The position numbers and the translations under genes were made by a program. The notes beneath the pieces were generated by a model, which did no database searches, had not been told where the DNA came from, and saw only the letters and a list, made by a program, of their open reading frames with translations. 64,000 nucleotides of DNA from JBBIJO01 sp037445895 (lineage in GTDB: Bacteria; Bacteroidota; Ignavibacteria; Kapaibacteriales; UBA2268), in contig JBBIJO010000005.1 of assembly GCA_037445895.1 (NCBI GenBank), forward strand, positions 62,001 to 126,000, given 5' to 3'. Positions within the stretch are counted from its first letter, which is position 1. Every line of letters begins with the position of its first letter. Shown piece after piece: positions 54,854-63,417 of the stretch.

Positions 54854-57800
54854 TTACTTTATAATCACAATTGTGTGGCGCTCAACCCCTTTATTTGTTC
54901 CTAATTCAACTATATAAATCCCCGAAGCAAATTGAGCAACATCCAATTGGAAAATTTCGGTTGAATTCGCAACTGCTTGGTTTAATAATTCATTCCCAAT
55001 CTGGTCGCAAATTACTATGCTATTTATTTCTTGGCTTCCATCGGGAACAATGAAAAGACTCCCTGTAGATGGATTCGGGAAAATTTTAGCAAATTGTTGT
55101 CCTTCCTCAACTCCGCTTACAAAGTATATTGGTTCAGATATTTCGGAAACACAACCGGGAGCAGTTGTTACTCGAACTGTATAGTAACCAGTTCTTATAG
55201 GAACAAGTGTCCGATTGGTATCGCCAAGGGATATCGACCCATTATAATACCATTGGTTACCATACGTTGCAGACGAAACCAAGATACCACTACTATCTGT
55301 AATTGTAGGTTTGTTGGGTTTAGCCGCAATATGAACAATTGTTTCGATTGAATCCCGATAGCCCGTTCCGGGAACATATTGCACCAACTTTATTTTCCCC
55401 GTTCCGCTATTTCCCCATTTAATCCATACCCTTCGGTTACTATTATCAGATGTAAAAGTTCCACCCACAACTGACCAGAAATTGCTCGCACCGAGATTGG
55501 AAATCGCCTCGAAATAGGTCTCGTTGTTTTCGCAAACAATGGTATCGCCAAAAACAGCAGCATATTCGAAAACGCGCACAATTTTCTCACTCGAGTCCGC
55601 GCAACCCCGCAATGAGGTCTGAAGCACCTTCACTTTCCCATAGCCAGCAGTAGTCCACCCCACAACAACGGAATCTATATTATCGGGACCAACAATCTGC
55701 CCATTCGTAATTTTCCATCTTACATTATATGTTGGTGATTGTCGTGATGTTTTATAAACAGAAATAGATTGTATCATTACTTCGTTTTTGCCAGTAATAT
55801 TTGCAACCGGAGTTGGATAGACATCGACATTTAAGGAAACTGAGTCCATACAACCGATTTGATTTACCCTTCTCAATCGGACATATCCCCGCCCTACCCG
55901 GTTCCATTGAATCGCGACAACACTTTGTGAATATTTTTTTACGAGTGTTCCATTTACTACAGTCCAATAATTTTGAATGCTAACACTATCGGTAGTCGAA
56001 TAAATATAAGTATCGCCTAAGCAAGCTTGCCGAGAGCCATAAAGGATTTGACCGGGCAAAGTAGAAATATAAACAGTTAATATGGAAGAGTCGCTGCAAC
56101 CGAATTGATTATACTCTACTAATTTTACGAAACCACTATCGGGAACATTCCATCTTACCCTTATTGTATCATTATAAAGATTTCCCACTATCGCACCACC
56201 AATAACTTCCCAACGATAAACCAAAGTTGGGTCAATATCGCGCCAATACAATTGAGTCTCGTTGCTACAAACAATATTGTCGCCGTAAATTTTCGGTTTA
56301 GGAATAGCTCTGATTGAAATATTTTCCCCGTTATCGCCTCCATCGATTGCAGGATTTGTTGCAACAACTTTGATTCGGTAGTAATCACTTTCCGGTAATC
56401 CTTTCGGAATATAGCATAAAATAGGTTGACCTTTGCGTCCAACATATCTTCCTATGATTGTAGGATTATTAAAACTCCCTGCTGAATCGCTTAAAAGAAT
56501 CAAAAACTGATTTCCCGCGCCAAAAAGACCAAATGAATAATAATTTATTAATATCGAAGTCCCTTCGCAAATCGATGTGTTTACTTTTCTCATTTTAAGT
56601 TCTGGACGAATACTATCACTGTTGAACACAAAAATTCCCATCGAAGTCGAAAACCATTTGTTGTTCGAGCGGTCAACCAAAATATCGGAAATAAAATTGG
56701 AGGCAAGTGGTGAATTGTATTTATTTAACGTAACCCAATTAGTATCTTGAAATGCAACAATTCCTTCGAAGCCGGTAGCCACCCAATACCAATTTTGTAA
56801 GTCTTTTTCGAAATTACGAACAAAATAGTCTGTCATTGGACTATTTCCCGGATTGAATAAAACCCACACAGTATCCCGCAGAACCAATCCATAGGTAGTA
56901 GTTCCAATCCAAAGATTCATTTGCTCATCTGTAGAAAGGGAAGTAACATAGGTGGCAATAAGAGGCGAGGTAGTATCGTTATAAACTATTAAAGTATCCG
57001 AAGAATAAACAACGACACCATTGGCTCCGAGACCTGCGTAAAGTTTACCTTCGCTATCTAATGCTAAAGCCGAAATCTCGTTTTTGAATATTCCATTAAA
57101 AAGTGTGTCAAACCTCTCCCACTGATTGTTCGAAGCAAGCTTTGCTAATCCACTATCTGTTCCAACCCACAAATCGGAACCATCGGGCAAAATCTTTAAA
57201 ACCCTATTGCTGGGAAGCCCAACAGAATCGTAAACGAACGATGCCCAAGAATTCCCGCTCCTACGATACAAACCTGAATCAGTTGCAACCCAAAGCTGAT
57301 TTTGTGAATCAATCTGCAAATCGTTGATAGTTGCTCCACCGAAGGGTAAATTATTTTGCAAAAATACATTCCAATTATCTCCATCGAAGGATACAAGGTC
57401 TTTTTCTGTTGCAATCCATTTAACCAAATCTTGCCCCTCTGCAATTTTTTTAATGCGATTGTTCGGCAATTTCGAATTTGCCATCTCGATTACATAAAAC
57501 ATAGTATCGCGAATAATTGTCAAACTATCCTTTGTTGCAATGAACTTTATATTATTACTTGAATTAATAAAGATATTATTTACATAATCATTGCTTAAAG
57601 AAGAATTTTGGGTATTAATAACTCGCCAACCCCCGGTGGACATAACAAGTATTCCATTCGAAGTTCCTACCCATTTATTATTTGATGTGTCGTAAGCGAA
57701 GGAAGTAACTGTATTACTTGGAATTAAAGAGTTACTTGTATCGAAAACATAGAAATTATTACCAATCCAGTTGACTAAACCACCGTTGAAGGTCCCAACC

Positions 57801-58459
57801 CATTTTGAACCGTTCATTCTATCGAAAGTAATAAAAGTAATATAATTGTCAGGTAATCCAGAATTCCCCGTATTCCAAACATACCAGTTGCTTCTATCGA
57901 ACATTGCAAGTCCCAAATCGGTAGCTACCCAAACGTTTCCCATTGCATCTACATTAACGAAATTAATCCTATCGGACGGAATTCCAGAATTCTGTGTGTT
58001 GTAAACTACCCAGTTCGTATCGTAATTTGCAACTAAACCCTGTTCCGTTGCAATCCATTTGTATCCAATAGCATCGATAATAATATCGTTAATAAAATTT
58101 GTTGGTAATCCAGAATTCTGTGTGTTGTAAACAACAAGGCTCGAAGCGGTCGCACGAATTAAACCTTCGTCTGTGCAAATCCAAATTGTATCGTTCGAAC
58201 TCTTTCTAATTTGTCGTATGTTATGGCTTGGAATTGTTGAACTTAATTTGTTGATGAACCCAACATATGTCATAGAATCGAGATTGAACACACCAAGCCC
58301 CGATTCTCTTGTTCCAATCAAGTAAACTGAATTCCCGGCAATTGGGCAAACGGAAGTAATATCGTTTCCGTTAGCGTAGAAATTCCATCGTGTATTTTGC
58401 GAGTATGAAAATGAGTACGCAAGCAATATTAGCAAAAGAACTAATAATACTTTTTTCAT
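54854..58459 (-). CDS. Secreted beta-propeller/PKD-like protein with T9SS sorting domain
   Basis: The 1201 residues begin with a signal peptide (about 1-20). Residues 25-640 are two-component-regulator-type propeller repeats with a period near 42 residues: NSGLPTNFI, then IGYKWIATEQGLV. From about 650 to 1080 come Ig/PKD-like modules of secreted Bacteroidota proteins (CSNETQLYWRDIDPTLVYRW and similar, each with Cys). A T9SS type A sorting domain ends the protein (IFPNPSTGSLFI to GIYIVELGTNKG). It is likely surface exposed, with an unknown ligand. It follows actE by 13 bases on the same strand. Confidence 0.88.
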   Translation of the reverse strand: MKKVLLVLLLILLAYSFSYSQNTRWNFYANGNDITSVCPIAGNSVYLIGTRESGLGVFNLDSMTYVGFINKLSSTIPSHNIRQIRKSSNDTIWICTDEGLIRATASSLVVYNTQNSGLPTNFINDIIIDAIGYKWIATEQGLVANYDTNWVVYNTQNSGIPSDRINFVNVDAMGNVWVATDLGLAMFDRSNWYVWNTGNSGLPDNYITFITFDRMNGSKWVGTFNGGLVNWIGNNFYVFDTSNSLIPSNTVTSFAYDTSNNKWVGTSNGILVMSTGGWRVINTQNSSLSNDYVNNIFINSSNNIKFIATKDSLTIIRDTMFYVIEMANSKLPNNRIKKIAEGQDLVKWIATEKDLVSFDGDNWNVFLQNNLPFGGATINDLQIDSQNQLWVATDSGLYRRSGNSWASFVYDSVGLPSNRVLKILPDGSDLWVGTDSGLAKLASNNQWERFDTLFNGIFKNEISALALDSEGKLYAGLGANGVVVYSSDTLIVYNDTTSPLIATYVTSLSTDEQMNLWIGTTTYGLVLRDTVWVLFNPGNSPMTDYFVRNFEKDLQNWYWVATGFEGIVAFQDTNWVTLNKYNSPLASNFISDILVDRSNNKWFSTSMGIFVFNSDSIRPELKMRKVNTSICEGTSILINYYSFGLFGAGNQFLILLSDSAGSFNNPTIIGRYVGRKGQPILCYIPKGLPESDYYRIKVVATNPAIDGGDNGENISIRAIPKPKIYGDNIVCSNETQLYWRDIDPTLVYRWEVIGGAIVGNLYNDTIRVRWNVPDSGFVKLVEYNQFGCSDSSILTVYISTLPGQILYGSRQACLGDTYIYSTTDSVSIQNYWTVVNGTLVKKYSQSVVAIQWNRVGRGYVRLRRVNQIGCMDSVSLNVDVYPTPVANITGKNEVMIQSISVYKTSRQSPTYNVRWKITNGQIVGPDNIDSVVVGWTTAGYGKVKVLQTSLRGCADSSEKIVRVFEYAAVFGDTIVCENNETYFEAISNLGASNFWSVVGGTFTSDNSNRRVWIKWGNSGTGKIKLVQYVPGTGYRDSIETIVHIAAKPNKPTITDSSGILVSSATYGNQWYYNGSISLGDTNRTLVPIRTGYYTVRVTTAPGCVSEISEPIYFVSGVEEGQQFAKIFPNPSTGSLFIVPDGSQEINSIVICDQIGNELLNQAVANSTEIFQLDVAQFASGIYIVELGTNKGVERHTIVIIK
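57981..58132 (-). repeat. Near-identical DNA repeat inside the propeller gene
   Basis: A stretch of about 26 bases containing CCAGAATTCTGTGTGTTG recurs at 57981-58006 and 58107-58132. A weaker copy lies near 57862. The spacing of 126 bases equals one 42-residue blade, so recent duplication of blades is likely. Confidence 0.6.
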
Positions 58460-58472
58460 AAGAACCTCACGT

Positions 58473-59072
58473 TTATTGCAAATTTTGTAGTTTACGAATA
58501 TAATAAATTAAACACCATTTATCAAAATCGCTCAATTTATCGTTATATGAAAACATTAAATTTTGCCCTGAACTAATAATATGAAAAATACGTGAATCGG
58601 ACAGATTCATGGTGTTTTGCGAAGTTAAGTTTTTAGGAGGTGGAAATCCCTCCTCGTTGTCTGCGAGTTGCACTTTTGTTATTATCCATCCGTTTCCTTT
58701 TCCATCTTCATTATGACAAACCACACAAAACCGCTTAAACAATGTTTCGCCTCGCCTTAAAGAAAACGAACTCGGAGAAATAGGATTAGAAAAGCTTACC
58801 TCTGCATATTCAAATTGGTGTGGTTCAAACGGATAGTCTATTGATTCCAGCGGGAAGCCGATTTTCCCCGATAATTTATTTGTCGATTGGAGATTATAAA
58901 ATTTATCGATATAACCTTCTTTCAATTTCTTTTGATTATCCATATCGGAAATAATTTCCATTGGTTGCAATGAATTTATATAAACAATTTTGCCACTAAC
59001 GCGCAAAAGCAAAACACTCGTAACTACTCCAAGGAATAATATCCCTAAATATATTAATACTATGCTCCTCAT
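58473..59072 (-). CDS. actE: Mono-heme cytochrome c, ActE-like subunit of alternative complex III
   Basis: The 199 residues begin with an uncleaved or signal-like hydrophobic helix (about 4-23). The heme site is CVVCH at 116-120, and a likely axial Met is Met173 in NLMFSYND. The region SSFSLRRGETLFKRFC before the heme and the FPPPKNLT block after it fit the ActE subunit of the quinol:cytochrome c reductase (alternative complex III). The protein would be periplasmic or membrane bound. It lies nine bases after actD. No actA, actB, actC or actF gene is in the window. Confidence 0.82.
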   Translation of the reverse strand: MRSIVLIYLGILFLGVVTSVLLLRVSGKIVYINSLQPMEIISDMDNQKKLKEGYIDKFYNLQSTNKLSGKIGFPLESIDYPFEPHQFEYAEVSFSNPISPSSFSLRRGETLFKRFCVVCHNEDGKGNGWIITKVQLADNEEGFPPPKNLTSQNTMNLSDSRIFHIISSGQNLMFSYNDKLSDFDKWCLIYYIRKLQNLQ

Positions 59073-59081
59073 TGCAATAAC

Positions 59082-59573
59082 TCAATCTATAACCTTTTTC
59101 GTTACATAATGGAGCCCATAATTGTCTAAAATTTGAATTGCTACTAAACAATATTCATCGGGAACTGCAACCAAGACATCATCATCGCTTAAATTTTTTG
59201 CTTCGTTTTGGACCGATTTAGGTATTGTTGACATAAAGGAAAAGCTAACAAGAAAAAATCTGATGAATAAGATAATCCCCACAAATAAAAGTGTTACTTC
59301 GAAGGCAAAAGGAATTGCAACAACTAAATGAAAATTAGGTTTACCACTCATCGGTTGTGGGTAATCAACGACACTAATGAAATATTGTATACCTATTAAA
59401 AAGCAAAACAATATTGAACCAAAAACAAACAAAAATCTTGAAAACATTTTGGGTAACACAGGTTTTAATACAACTTCGTTCTTCGAAAGATACAAGCATT
59501 CTCGAGATTTTTTGCCTAAAATTCGACAAATCTCTTCCAACAACTTAATATCTTTAAATACAAACAAATACAT
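59082..59573 (-). CDS. actD: ActD-like (DUF3341) membrane subunit of alternative complex III
   Basis: The 163 residues have two membrane helices (about 50-68 and 85-110) framing VVDYPQPMSGKPNFHLVVAIPFAFEVTLL, the DUF3341/ActD block with its conserved Gly-Lys-Pro. A small soluble C-terminal alpha-beta domain follows. ActD is a peripheral/membrane subunit of the quinol-oxidising complex. Its start overlaps the ricT stop by one base, so translation is coupled. The actD-actE order is that of the full act operon, but the rest is missing here. Confidence 0.82.
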   Translation of the reverse strand: MYLFVFKDIKLLEEICRILGKKSRECLYLSKNEVVLKPVLPKMFSRFLFVFGSILFCFLIGIQYFISVVDYPQPMSGKPNFHLVVAIPFAFEVTLLFVGIILFIRFFLVSFSFMSTIPKSVQNEAKNLSDDDVLVAVPDEYCLVAIQILDNYGLHYVTKKVID

Positions 59574-60712
59574 TAGGTAAAAATATCATCTTCTAATAAT
59601 GAAATATCTTCTGGACTAAGATGGCGATCGTCATCGAAAATCAACTCTTCTTCGACTTTCTCGGGAGGTGTAATTTTGCCATCGGAGTAAAGCTTATCAA
59701 TTTCAGACTTCGATACAACCTTCGTATATCCAGTTTTTTCATAAAGAAGATAAACCCTGTGATTGAATATATCAATTTTGTTGATTTTTGCAATTCCTTC
59801 GGGCATTTCAACAGTCGAAAACACAGGTGGGTAATTTTGGTATTCCTCTACATAGACATTGTGCTCATACAAGATACAGCATTTAAGGCGTCCACAATAA
59901 CCACTCAATTTCGAAACGTTGTTCGCAAGGCGTTGGGTTCGCGCGTGTTCAAGTGTTACGTGGCAGTTTTGACAAGAAAAAGTAGAACAACAAAGTGCCA
60001 AGCCGCAAGGTCCCATCCCTCCAATTTTACGTGCTTCTTCCCGAGTGCTAATTTGACGAAGTTCAATGCGGGTTCTATAAATTTTTGCTAAATCTTTTAC
60101 TAATTCCCGAAAATCCACTCTTTGAGGTGCACTAAAAAAAATCGTAAGCCTTTGCCTATCGAGTTGCCATTCTGCTTCGGTAACCTTAATGTCGAGATTA
60201 TGTTTCTTTGCAAGCTCACGAGCAGTTGCAACAACAAGTGGTTCCTCGTCTTGGTTCTTACGATATATTTGCATATCCTTGTCGGTTGCAAATCGAACGA
60301 CAGGATAGATTTGTTCATCTTTCTTGTTATTTTTTTCAAATTTCTCTTTCGCTTCTTTACCAATCGAAACAACTGTCCCTAAATCGAAACCATTCTCGAC
60401 TGCAATAACAACATATTCGTAGTTAGTAAAAATTAGTTTATTTGGGTTGCTAAAAATCTTCTTTCTTTTCATCTTAAAAGCAACTTCGACAAACTCCGAT
60501 GGAGTATATTTTGAATCACCATTATATTTGACTTCGCTCACATCGAAATTTTCCACATAATCGAGGTTGAAAAATTTACTTTCGCACCAACGATTATGAT
60601 ATCCCGTCTTTTGCTTAAGTATTTGGTAGTAATATTGATTATGCCTTTTAAAATTAGAGGAAGTTTTTTCGCTATTCTCCGAATTCTCCGATGCATTATG
60701 TATATTATCCAT
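59573..60712 (-). CDS. ricT: PSP1-domain protein (RicT/YaaT type)
   Basis: The 379-residue protein has the PSP1 core, with Cys-rich GPCGLALCCSTFSCQ and SGYCGRLKCCILYEH near 215-275. The Cys set is the one that holds iron-sulphur clusters in the Bacillus RicT. RicT works with RicA and RicF there in mRNA processing; those partners are not seen here. An N-terminal extension with charged residues (about 1-60) is less conserved. It is followed by actD without a gap. The tRNA-Phe gene lies upstream on the same strand. Confidence 0.87.
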   Translation of the reverse strand: MDNIHNASENSENSEKTSSNFKRHNQYYYQILKQKTGYHNRWCESKFFNLDYVENFDVSEVKYNGDSKYTPSEFVEVAFKMKRKKIFSNPNKLIFTNYEYVVIAVENGFDLGTVVSIGKEAKEKFEKNNKKDEQIYPVVRFATDKDMQIYRKNQDEEPLVVATARELAKKHNLDIKVTEAEWQLDRQRLTIFFSAPQRVDFRELVKDLAKIYRTRIELRQISTREEARKIGGMGPCGLALCCSTFSCQNCHVTLEHARTQRLANNVSKLSGYCGRLKCCILYEHNVYVEEYQNYPPVFSTVEMPEGIAKINKIDIFNHRVYLLYEKTGYTKVVSKSEIDKLYSDGKITPPEKVEEELIFDDDRHLSPEDISLLEDDIFT

Positions 60713-60813
60713 CTATGTCTCACGATTTTTTCTACAATTTTAAATAGTAAATTAAACAAAATAAATAAATAAAACAATTCTAAATGAATTTTTGTAACAA
60801 AGAATTTCACAAC

Positions 60814-60840
60814 AAAAAAGCCCTTGTAAAATACAGGGGC
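60814..60840 (-). terminator. Rho-independent terminator of tRNA-Phe
   Basis: On the minus strand GCCCCTGTA (60840-60832) pairs with TACAAGGGC (60828-60820) around a three-base loop, with one C-A mismatch. TTTTTT follows at 60819-60814. It sits ten bases behind the tRNA 3' end. Confidence 0.65.
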
Positions 60841-60849
60841 ATCGTCGTG

Positions 60850-60922
60850 TGGCTAGGGACGGAATTGAACCGCCGACACATGGATTTTCAGTCCACTGCT
60901 CTACCAACTGAGCTACCTAGCC
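60850..60922 (-). tRNA. tRNA-Phe (anticodon GAA)
   Basis: The minus strand reads GGCTAGGTAGCTCAGTTGG. The acceptor GGCTAGG pairs with CCTAGCC, and the discriminator is A. The anticodon loop CTGAAAA gives GAA (codons UUU and UUC). T-arm GGCGGTTCAATTCC is present. CCA is not encoded. The gene is 73 nt long. Confidence 0.97.
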
Positions 60923-60933
60923 TTGTTAAAATG

Positions 60934-60968
60934 CAAAATTAAGTAATTTTTTTTAAACATATATCAAA
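60934..60968 (-). promoter_or_regulatory. Promoter of tRNA-Phe
   Basis: On the minus strand TAATTTTG (60941-60934) matches TAnnTTTG and is continued by GCAT. TTTG at 60968-60965 precedes it by 23 bases, at the long end of the accepted range. The predicted start lies about five bases before the tRNA. Confidence 0.5.
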
Positions 60969-61436
60969 ACTTATCGCTAATGGGTAAGTTCATAAGAAAA
61001 TCATTTAGTAAAATTAATAATTCCTTCGGTTTCTATTTCTCCTTTGACTTTTCAGTTCCTCAATTTTTTTAGTTCAATAACATAAAGTGTTAATTCCCCG
61101 ATTGTGTTCATATTAATACTTCACAACGAAACAACAAATCAAGAAAATTTGCATTTTTCCTTTTTATTCTTTCTATTTATAAAAATAATAAATTGCTTTG
61201 AGGTTTTTTTTTGTTCCTGCATCCATTTTGTAGTAGCATCTCCACAATATAAATTTAACTTTTTTACTAGATAAATAGACACAAGAAATTAAAAAAAGTT
61301 ACAGGAAAGTAAAAAGGTTGTTTAGCGGAGCGGCGACAAAATTGCTCCAAAAAGTAAATTGAATCTTTTGCCTCCAAAATGGATGTGTTGGAAACAGCAA
61401 TTGAAAGCAAGGTTATCGTCGTAAAAATTTTTTTTG

Positions 61437-61444
61437 TAATTTTG
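61437..61444 (+). promoter_or_regulatory. -7 element of tRNA-Cys
   Basis: TAATTTTG lies ten bases before the mature tRNA 5' end. No TTTG lies 19-20 bases upstream. The same eight bases serve at the recJ and aminotransferase promoters. Confidence 0.5.
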
Positions 61445-61454
61445 TATTTTAATT

Positions 61455-61525
61455 GGTGCCATGGCCGAGTGGTTAGGCTGAGGTCTGCAAAACCTCCTAC
61501 GTCGGTTCGAATCCGGCTGGCACCT
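61455..61525 (+). tRNA. tRNA-Cys (anticodon GCA)
   Basis: GGTGCCA pairs with TGGCACC, and the discriminator is T, usual for tRNA-Cys. The anticodon loop CTGCAAA gives GCA (codons UGU and UGC). D-arm GGCCGAGTGG and T-arm GTCGGTTCGAATCC are present. CCA is not encoded. A T-run follows directly, then the efp gene 45 bases on. The gene is 71 nt long. Confidence 0.97.
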
Positions 61526-61557
61526 CTTTTTTATACTAAAAAATTTTAAAATTGATT

Positions 61558-61563
61558 GGAGAA
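61558..61563 (+). promoter_or_regulatory. Ribosome binding site that fixes the efp start
   Basis: GGAGAA lies six to eight bases before the ATG at 61570. It would be within the coding region if the frame's TTG at 61552 were used, so that start is rejected. Confidence 0.65.
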
Positions 61564-61569
61564 GCAACA

Positions 61570-62139
61570 ATGCCAATGGGTTCAACATCGGATTTAAGAC
61601 CGGGGGCTGTTATCAACTTCAATGGAGAACTACATATCGTTCTCGAAAGTGAACACCGAACTCCGGGAAATCTTCGTGCATTCTATCAAGTTAAAATGCG
61701 GAATATGAAAACCGGTCGTCTTAGTGAATATCGTTTTCGCTCGGGCGAATCAATCGAATTTGTTTACGTTGAGCGGAAACCCTACCAATACCTTTACCGC
61801 GACGGGAACAACCTTTTCTTTATGGATTTAGAAACCTATGAGCAAATACCGGTGGATGTCGAACTCATAGGAAATGCAATCAATTTCTTAACAGAAAATC
61901 AGGAAGTTCAACTTGCATTCGTCGATGGTAATCCAATTAGCGTAGAACTTCCACCTCACGCTAATCTCCGTATTATTCAAACCGAACCAGGCGTTCGCGG
62001 CGATACGGCAACAAATGTTCTAAAGCCAGCAGTATTGGAAAGTGGAGCTACAATTCAAGTGCCAATTTTTGTAAATGAAGGTGATTTAATACGTGTTGAT
62101 ACCCGAACCGGAGAATACATAGAAAGGGTAAAAGAATAA
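61570..62139 (+). CDS. efp: Elongation factor P, Asn34 type
   Basis: EF-P relieves ribosome stalling at polyproline. The ATG at 61570 gives 189 residues with the three beta domains. The N-terminal KOW-like domain ends near 65, the OB domain has NLFFMDLETYEQI, and the last domain has GATIQVPIFVNEGDLIRVDTRTGEY. The tip loop reads TPGNLRAFYQ, placing Asn at position 34, where most EF-Ps have a modified Lys. I recall the same loop in Chlorobium EF-P, so this is a lineage trait rather than damage. It sits behind tRNA-Cys, while accB has its own promoter. Confidence 0.95.
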   Translation: MPMGSTSDLRPGAVINFNGELHIVLESEHRTPGNLRAFYQVKMRNMKTGRLSEYRFRSGESIEFVYVERKPYQYLYRDGNNLFFMDLETYEQIPVDVELIGNAINFLTENQEVQLAFVDGNPISVELPPHANLRIIQTEPGVRGDTATNVLKPAVLESGATIQVPIFVNEGDLIRVDTRTGEYIERVKE

Positions 62140-62142
62140 TTC

Positions 62143-62173
62143 TTTGTTTTTTAAATTTTTGACATTATATTTG
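62143..62173 (+). promoter_or_regulatory. Bacteroidota-type promoter of accB
   Basis: TTTG at 62143-62146 and TATATTTG at 62166-62173 are 19 bases apart, the textbook spacing. It starts four bases after the efp stop and places transcription near 62180, ahead of the accB ATG at 62197. Confidence 0.75.
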
Positions 62174-62196
62174 TTTTTTAAAATGGCGAGGTATGT

Positions 62197-62685
62197 ATGG
62201 ATTTAAATTATTTACGGAAAATTTTAAAAATTTTCGACCAAAGCTCGCTTAGCGACTTATCAATCGAAGAAGATGGGATAAAGATTTCATTATCCAGAAA
62301 ATCGCAAAGCACGAACAACTATCCAATTCCTAGCCATTCTATAAGCCCAACTATTCCCGCATCTCCATCAAATTTTCCATTTCAATCATCGGTCGAAATC
62401 GAAGAAAGCAAAATTTCGGAAACAGTGGAACCCACCACAACCCAGTATCATAAAATTATCTCTCCAATTGTTGGAACATTCTACCGTTCACCATCGCCGG
62501 AAGCAGAGAGCTTTGTTGAAGTTGGTTCACATATTGTTCCTGGTCAAACTCTTTGCATTATCGAGGCAATGAAAGTTATGAACGAAATCGAAAGTGATAT
62601 TGCTGGAACGATAGTTGAAATACTCGCCGAAAATGGTAAACCTGTGGAATACAATCAAACACTTATGCTAATTAAACCGGATTAA
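62197..62685 (+). CDS. accB: Biotin carboxyl carrier protein of acetyl-CoA carboxylase
   Basis: AccB carries carboxybiotin from biotin carboxylase to the carboxyltransferase for fatty-acid synthesis. The 162 residues are normal. The N-terminal part (about 1-40) is followed by a Pro/Ser-rich linker (45-75) and the lipoyl-like domain with PIVGTFYRSPSPEAESFVEVG. EAMKVMNE carries the biotinylated Lys126. The expected partner accC is 733 bases downstream, separated by the diiron protein gene. A GGCGAGG ribosome site precedes the ATG. Confidence 0.97.
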   Translation: MDLNYLRKILKIFDQSSLSDLSIEEDGIKISLSRKSQSTNNYPIPSHSISPTIPASPSNFPFQSSVEIEESKISETVEPTTTQYHKIISPIVGTFYRSPSPEAESFVEVGSHIVPGQTLCIIEAMKVMNEIESDIAGTIVEILAENGKPVEYNQTLMLIKPD

Positions 62686-62715
62686 GATTTTTTTGAACAT
62701 ATTTAGAGGTAACTT

Positions 62716-63354
62716 ATGAAATTACTTTCTGAACAAATAGATATTATTGTTTCGCAAAAAAGTCTGCTTCGCCACCCTTTCTACCAAAAATGGAACGAAG
62801 GGACTCTTTCCATTGATGCTCTTCGAGGTTATTCGAAAGAATACTTCCAACTCGTCGAATCAATCCCAACCTTTGTGTCGAAAATTGCTAGTTTTTCTAA
62901 TGGAATTAACCGCACCCAAATTAATGAGAACTTAAGGGAAGAGTTGGAGCATATCCCTTTATGGAAAGACTTTGCTAACTCTTTGGGTGTTACAACCGAA
63001 GAGTTAACTCAATACAGCGGCTTACCCAAAACACGTTTGGCAATAGAGCACTTTTCCAACCCGATTTCATCACTCAATACTGGTGCAGCTGTAATGTATG
63101 CATTCGAAAAAGAAATCCCGACTATTAGCCAAACAAAAATTGATGGATTAATCAAATTTTATAGATTTGAACCTGATAAGTCTATTGAATATTTCCGAAG
63201 ACATATAACCGACGACATTCGCCATTGCGAAACTTGGAGGGATATTCTCGATAAAATTCCTTCCGGCGAGTATCACGAACTTTTAATCGTAGCAAACGAC
63301 ACACTCGACTCACTTAATTTATTATTAGATGCTTGCTTCGAAGAATACTGTTAG
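62716..63354 (+). CDS. CADD/TenA-like heme-oxygenase-fold (HDO) protein
   Basis: The all-helical 212-residue protein resembles the TenA/PqqC/CADD superfamily. Candidate metal ligands follow the diiron HDO pattern: Glu75 or Glu76 and His79 (NLREELEHIPLW), Glu131 (YAFEKEIP), and His163, Asp167, His170 (H-x3-D-x2-H in RRHITDDIRH). Tyr residues in RGYSKEYFQL occupy the region of the sacrificial Tyr of Chlamydia CADD. CADD-type proteins make p-aminobenzoate from their own Tyr, so a folate role is possible but unproven. The spacing Glu-His is shorter than in CADD. It lies between accB and accC. Confidence 0.72.
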   Translation: MKLLSEQIDIIVSQKSLLRHPFYQKWNEGTLSIDALRGYSKEYFQLVESIPTFVSKIASFSNGINRTQINENLREELEHIPLWKDFANSLGVTTEELTQYSGLPKTRLAIEHFSNPISSLNTGAAVMYAFEKEIPTISQTKIDGLIKFYRFEPDKSIEYFRRHITDDIRHCETWRDILDKIPSGEYHELLIVANDTLDSLNLLLDACFEEYC

Positions 63355-63417
63355 TTTATTGGCTTTGTCTTTTTAGTTCCCTAATAAATTAGTAGGTAAT
63401 TTAGAAATTAAAACATT

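Larger units (their letters stand above)
60923..61454. other. 532-base gap between tRNA-Phe and tRNA-Cys
   Basis: This very AT-rich stretch has no convincing gene on either strand. It holds the two divergent tRNA promoters at its ends. The only other structure is a weak hairpin, GGAGC (61327-61331) with GCTCC (61344-61348). I see no repeat array or attachment site. Confidence 0.6.

Noticed and set aside
54636..54904. Two small forward open frames across the tRNA-Leu/tRNA-Ser block
   Set aside because: They are antisense readings of tRNA genes (the familiar GIEPA... and GFEPP... type peptides).
57600..58200. Regularly spaced repeats that might suggest a CRISPR array
   Set aside because: They are in frame inside a propeller gene with a 126-base period and coding-like variation between copies.
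61322..61588. Minus-strand open frame of 88 residues across tRNA-Cys
   Set aside because: Its central part is the antisense of tRNA-Cys, and it has no family character.
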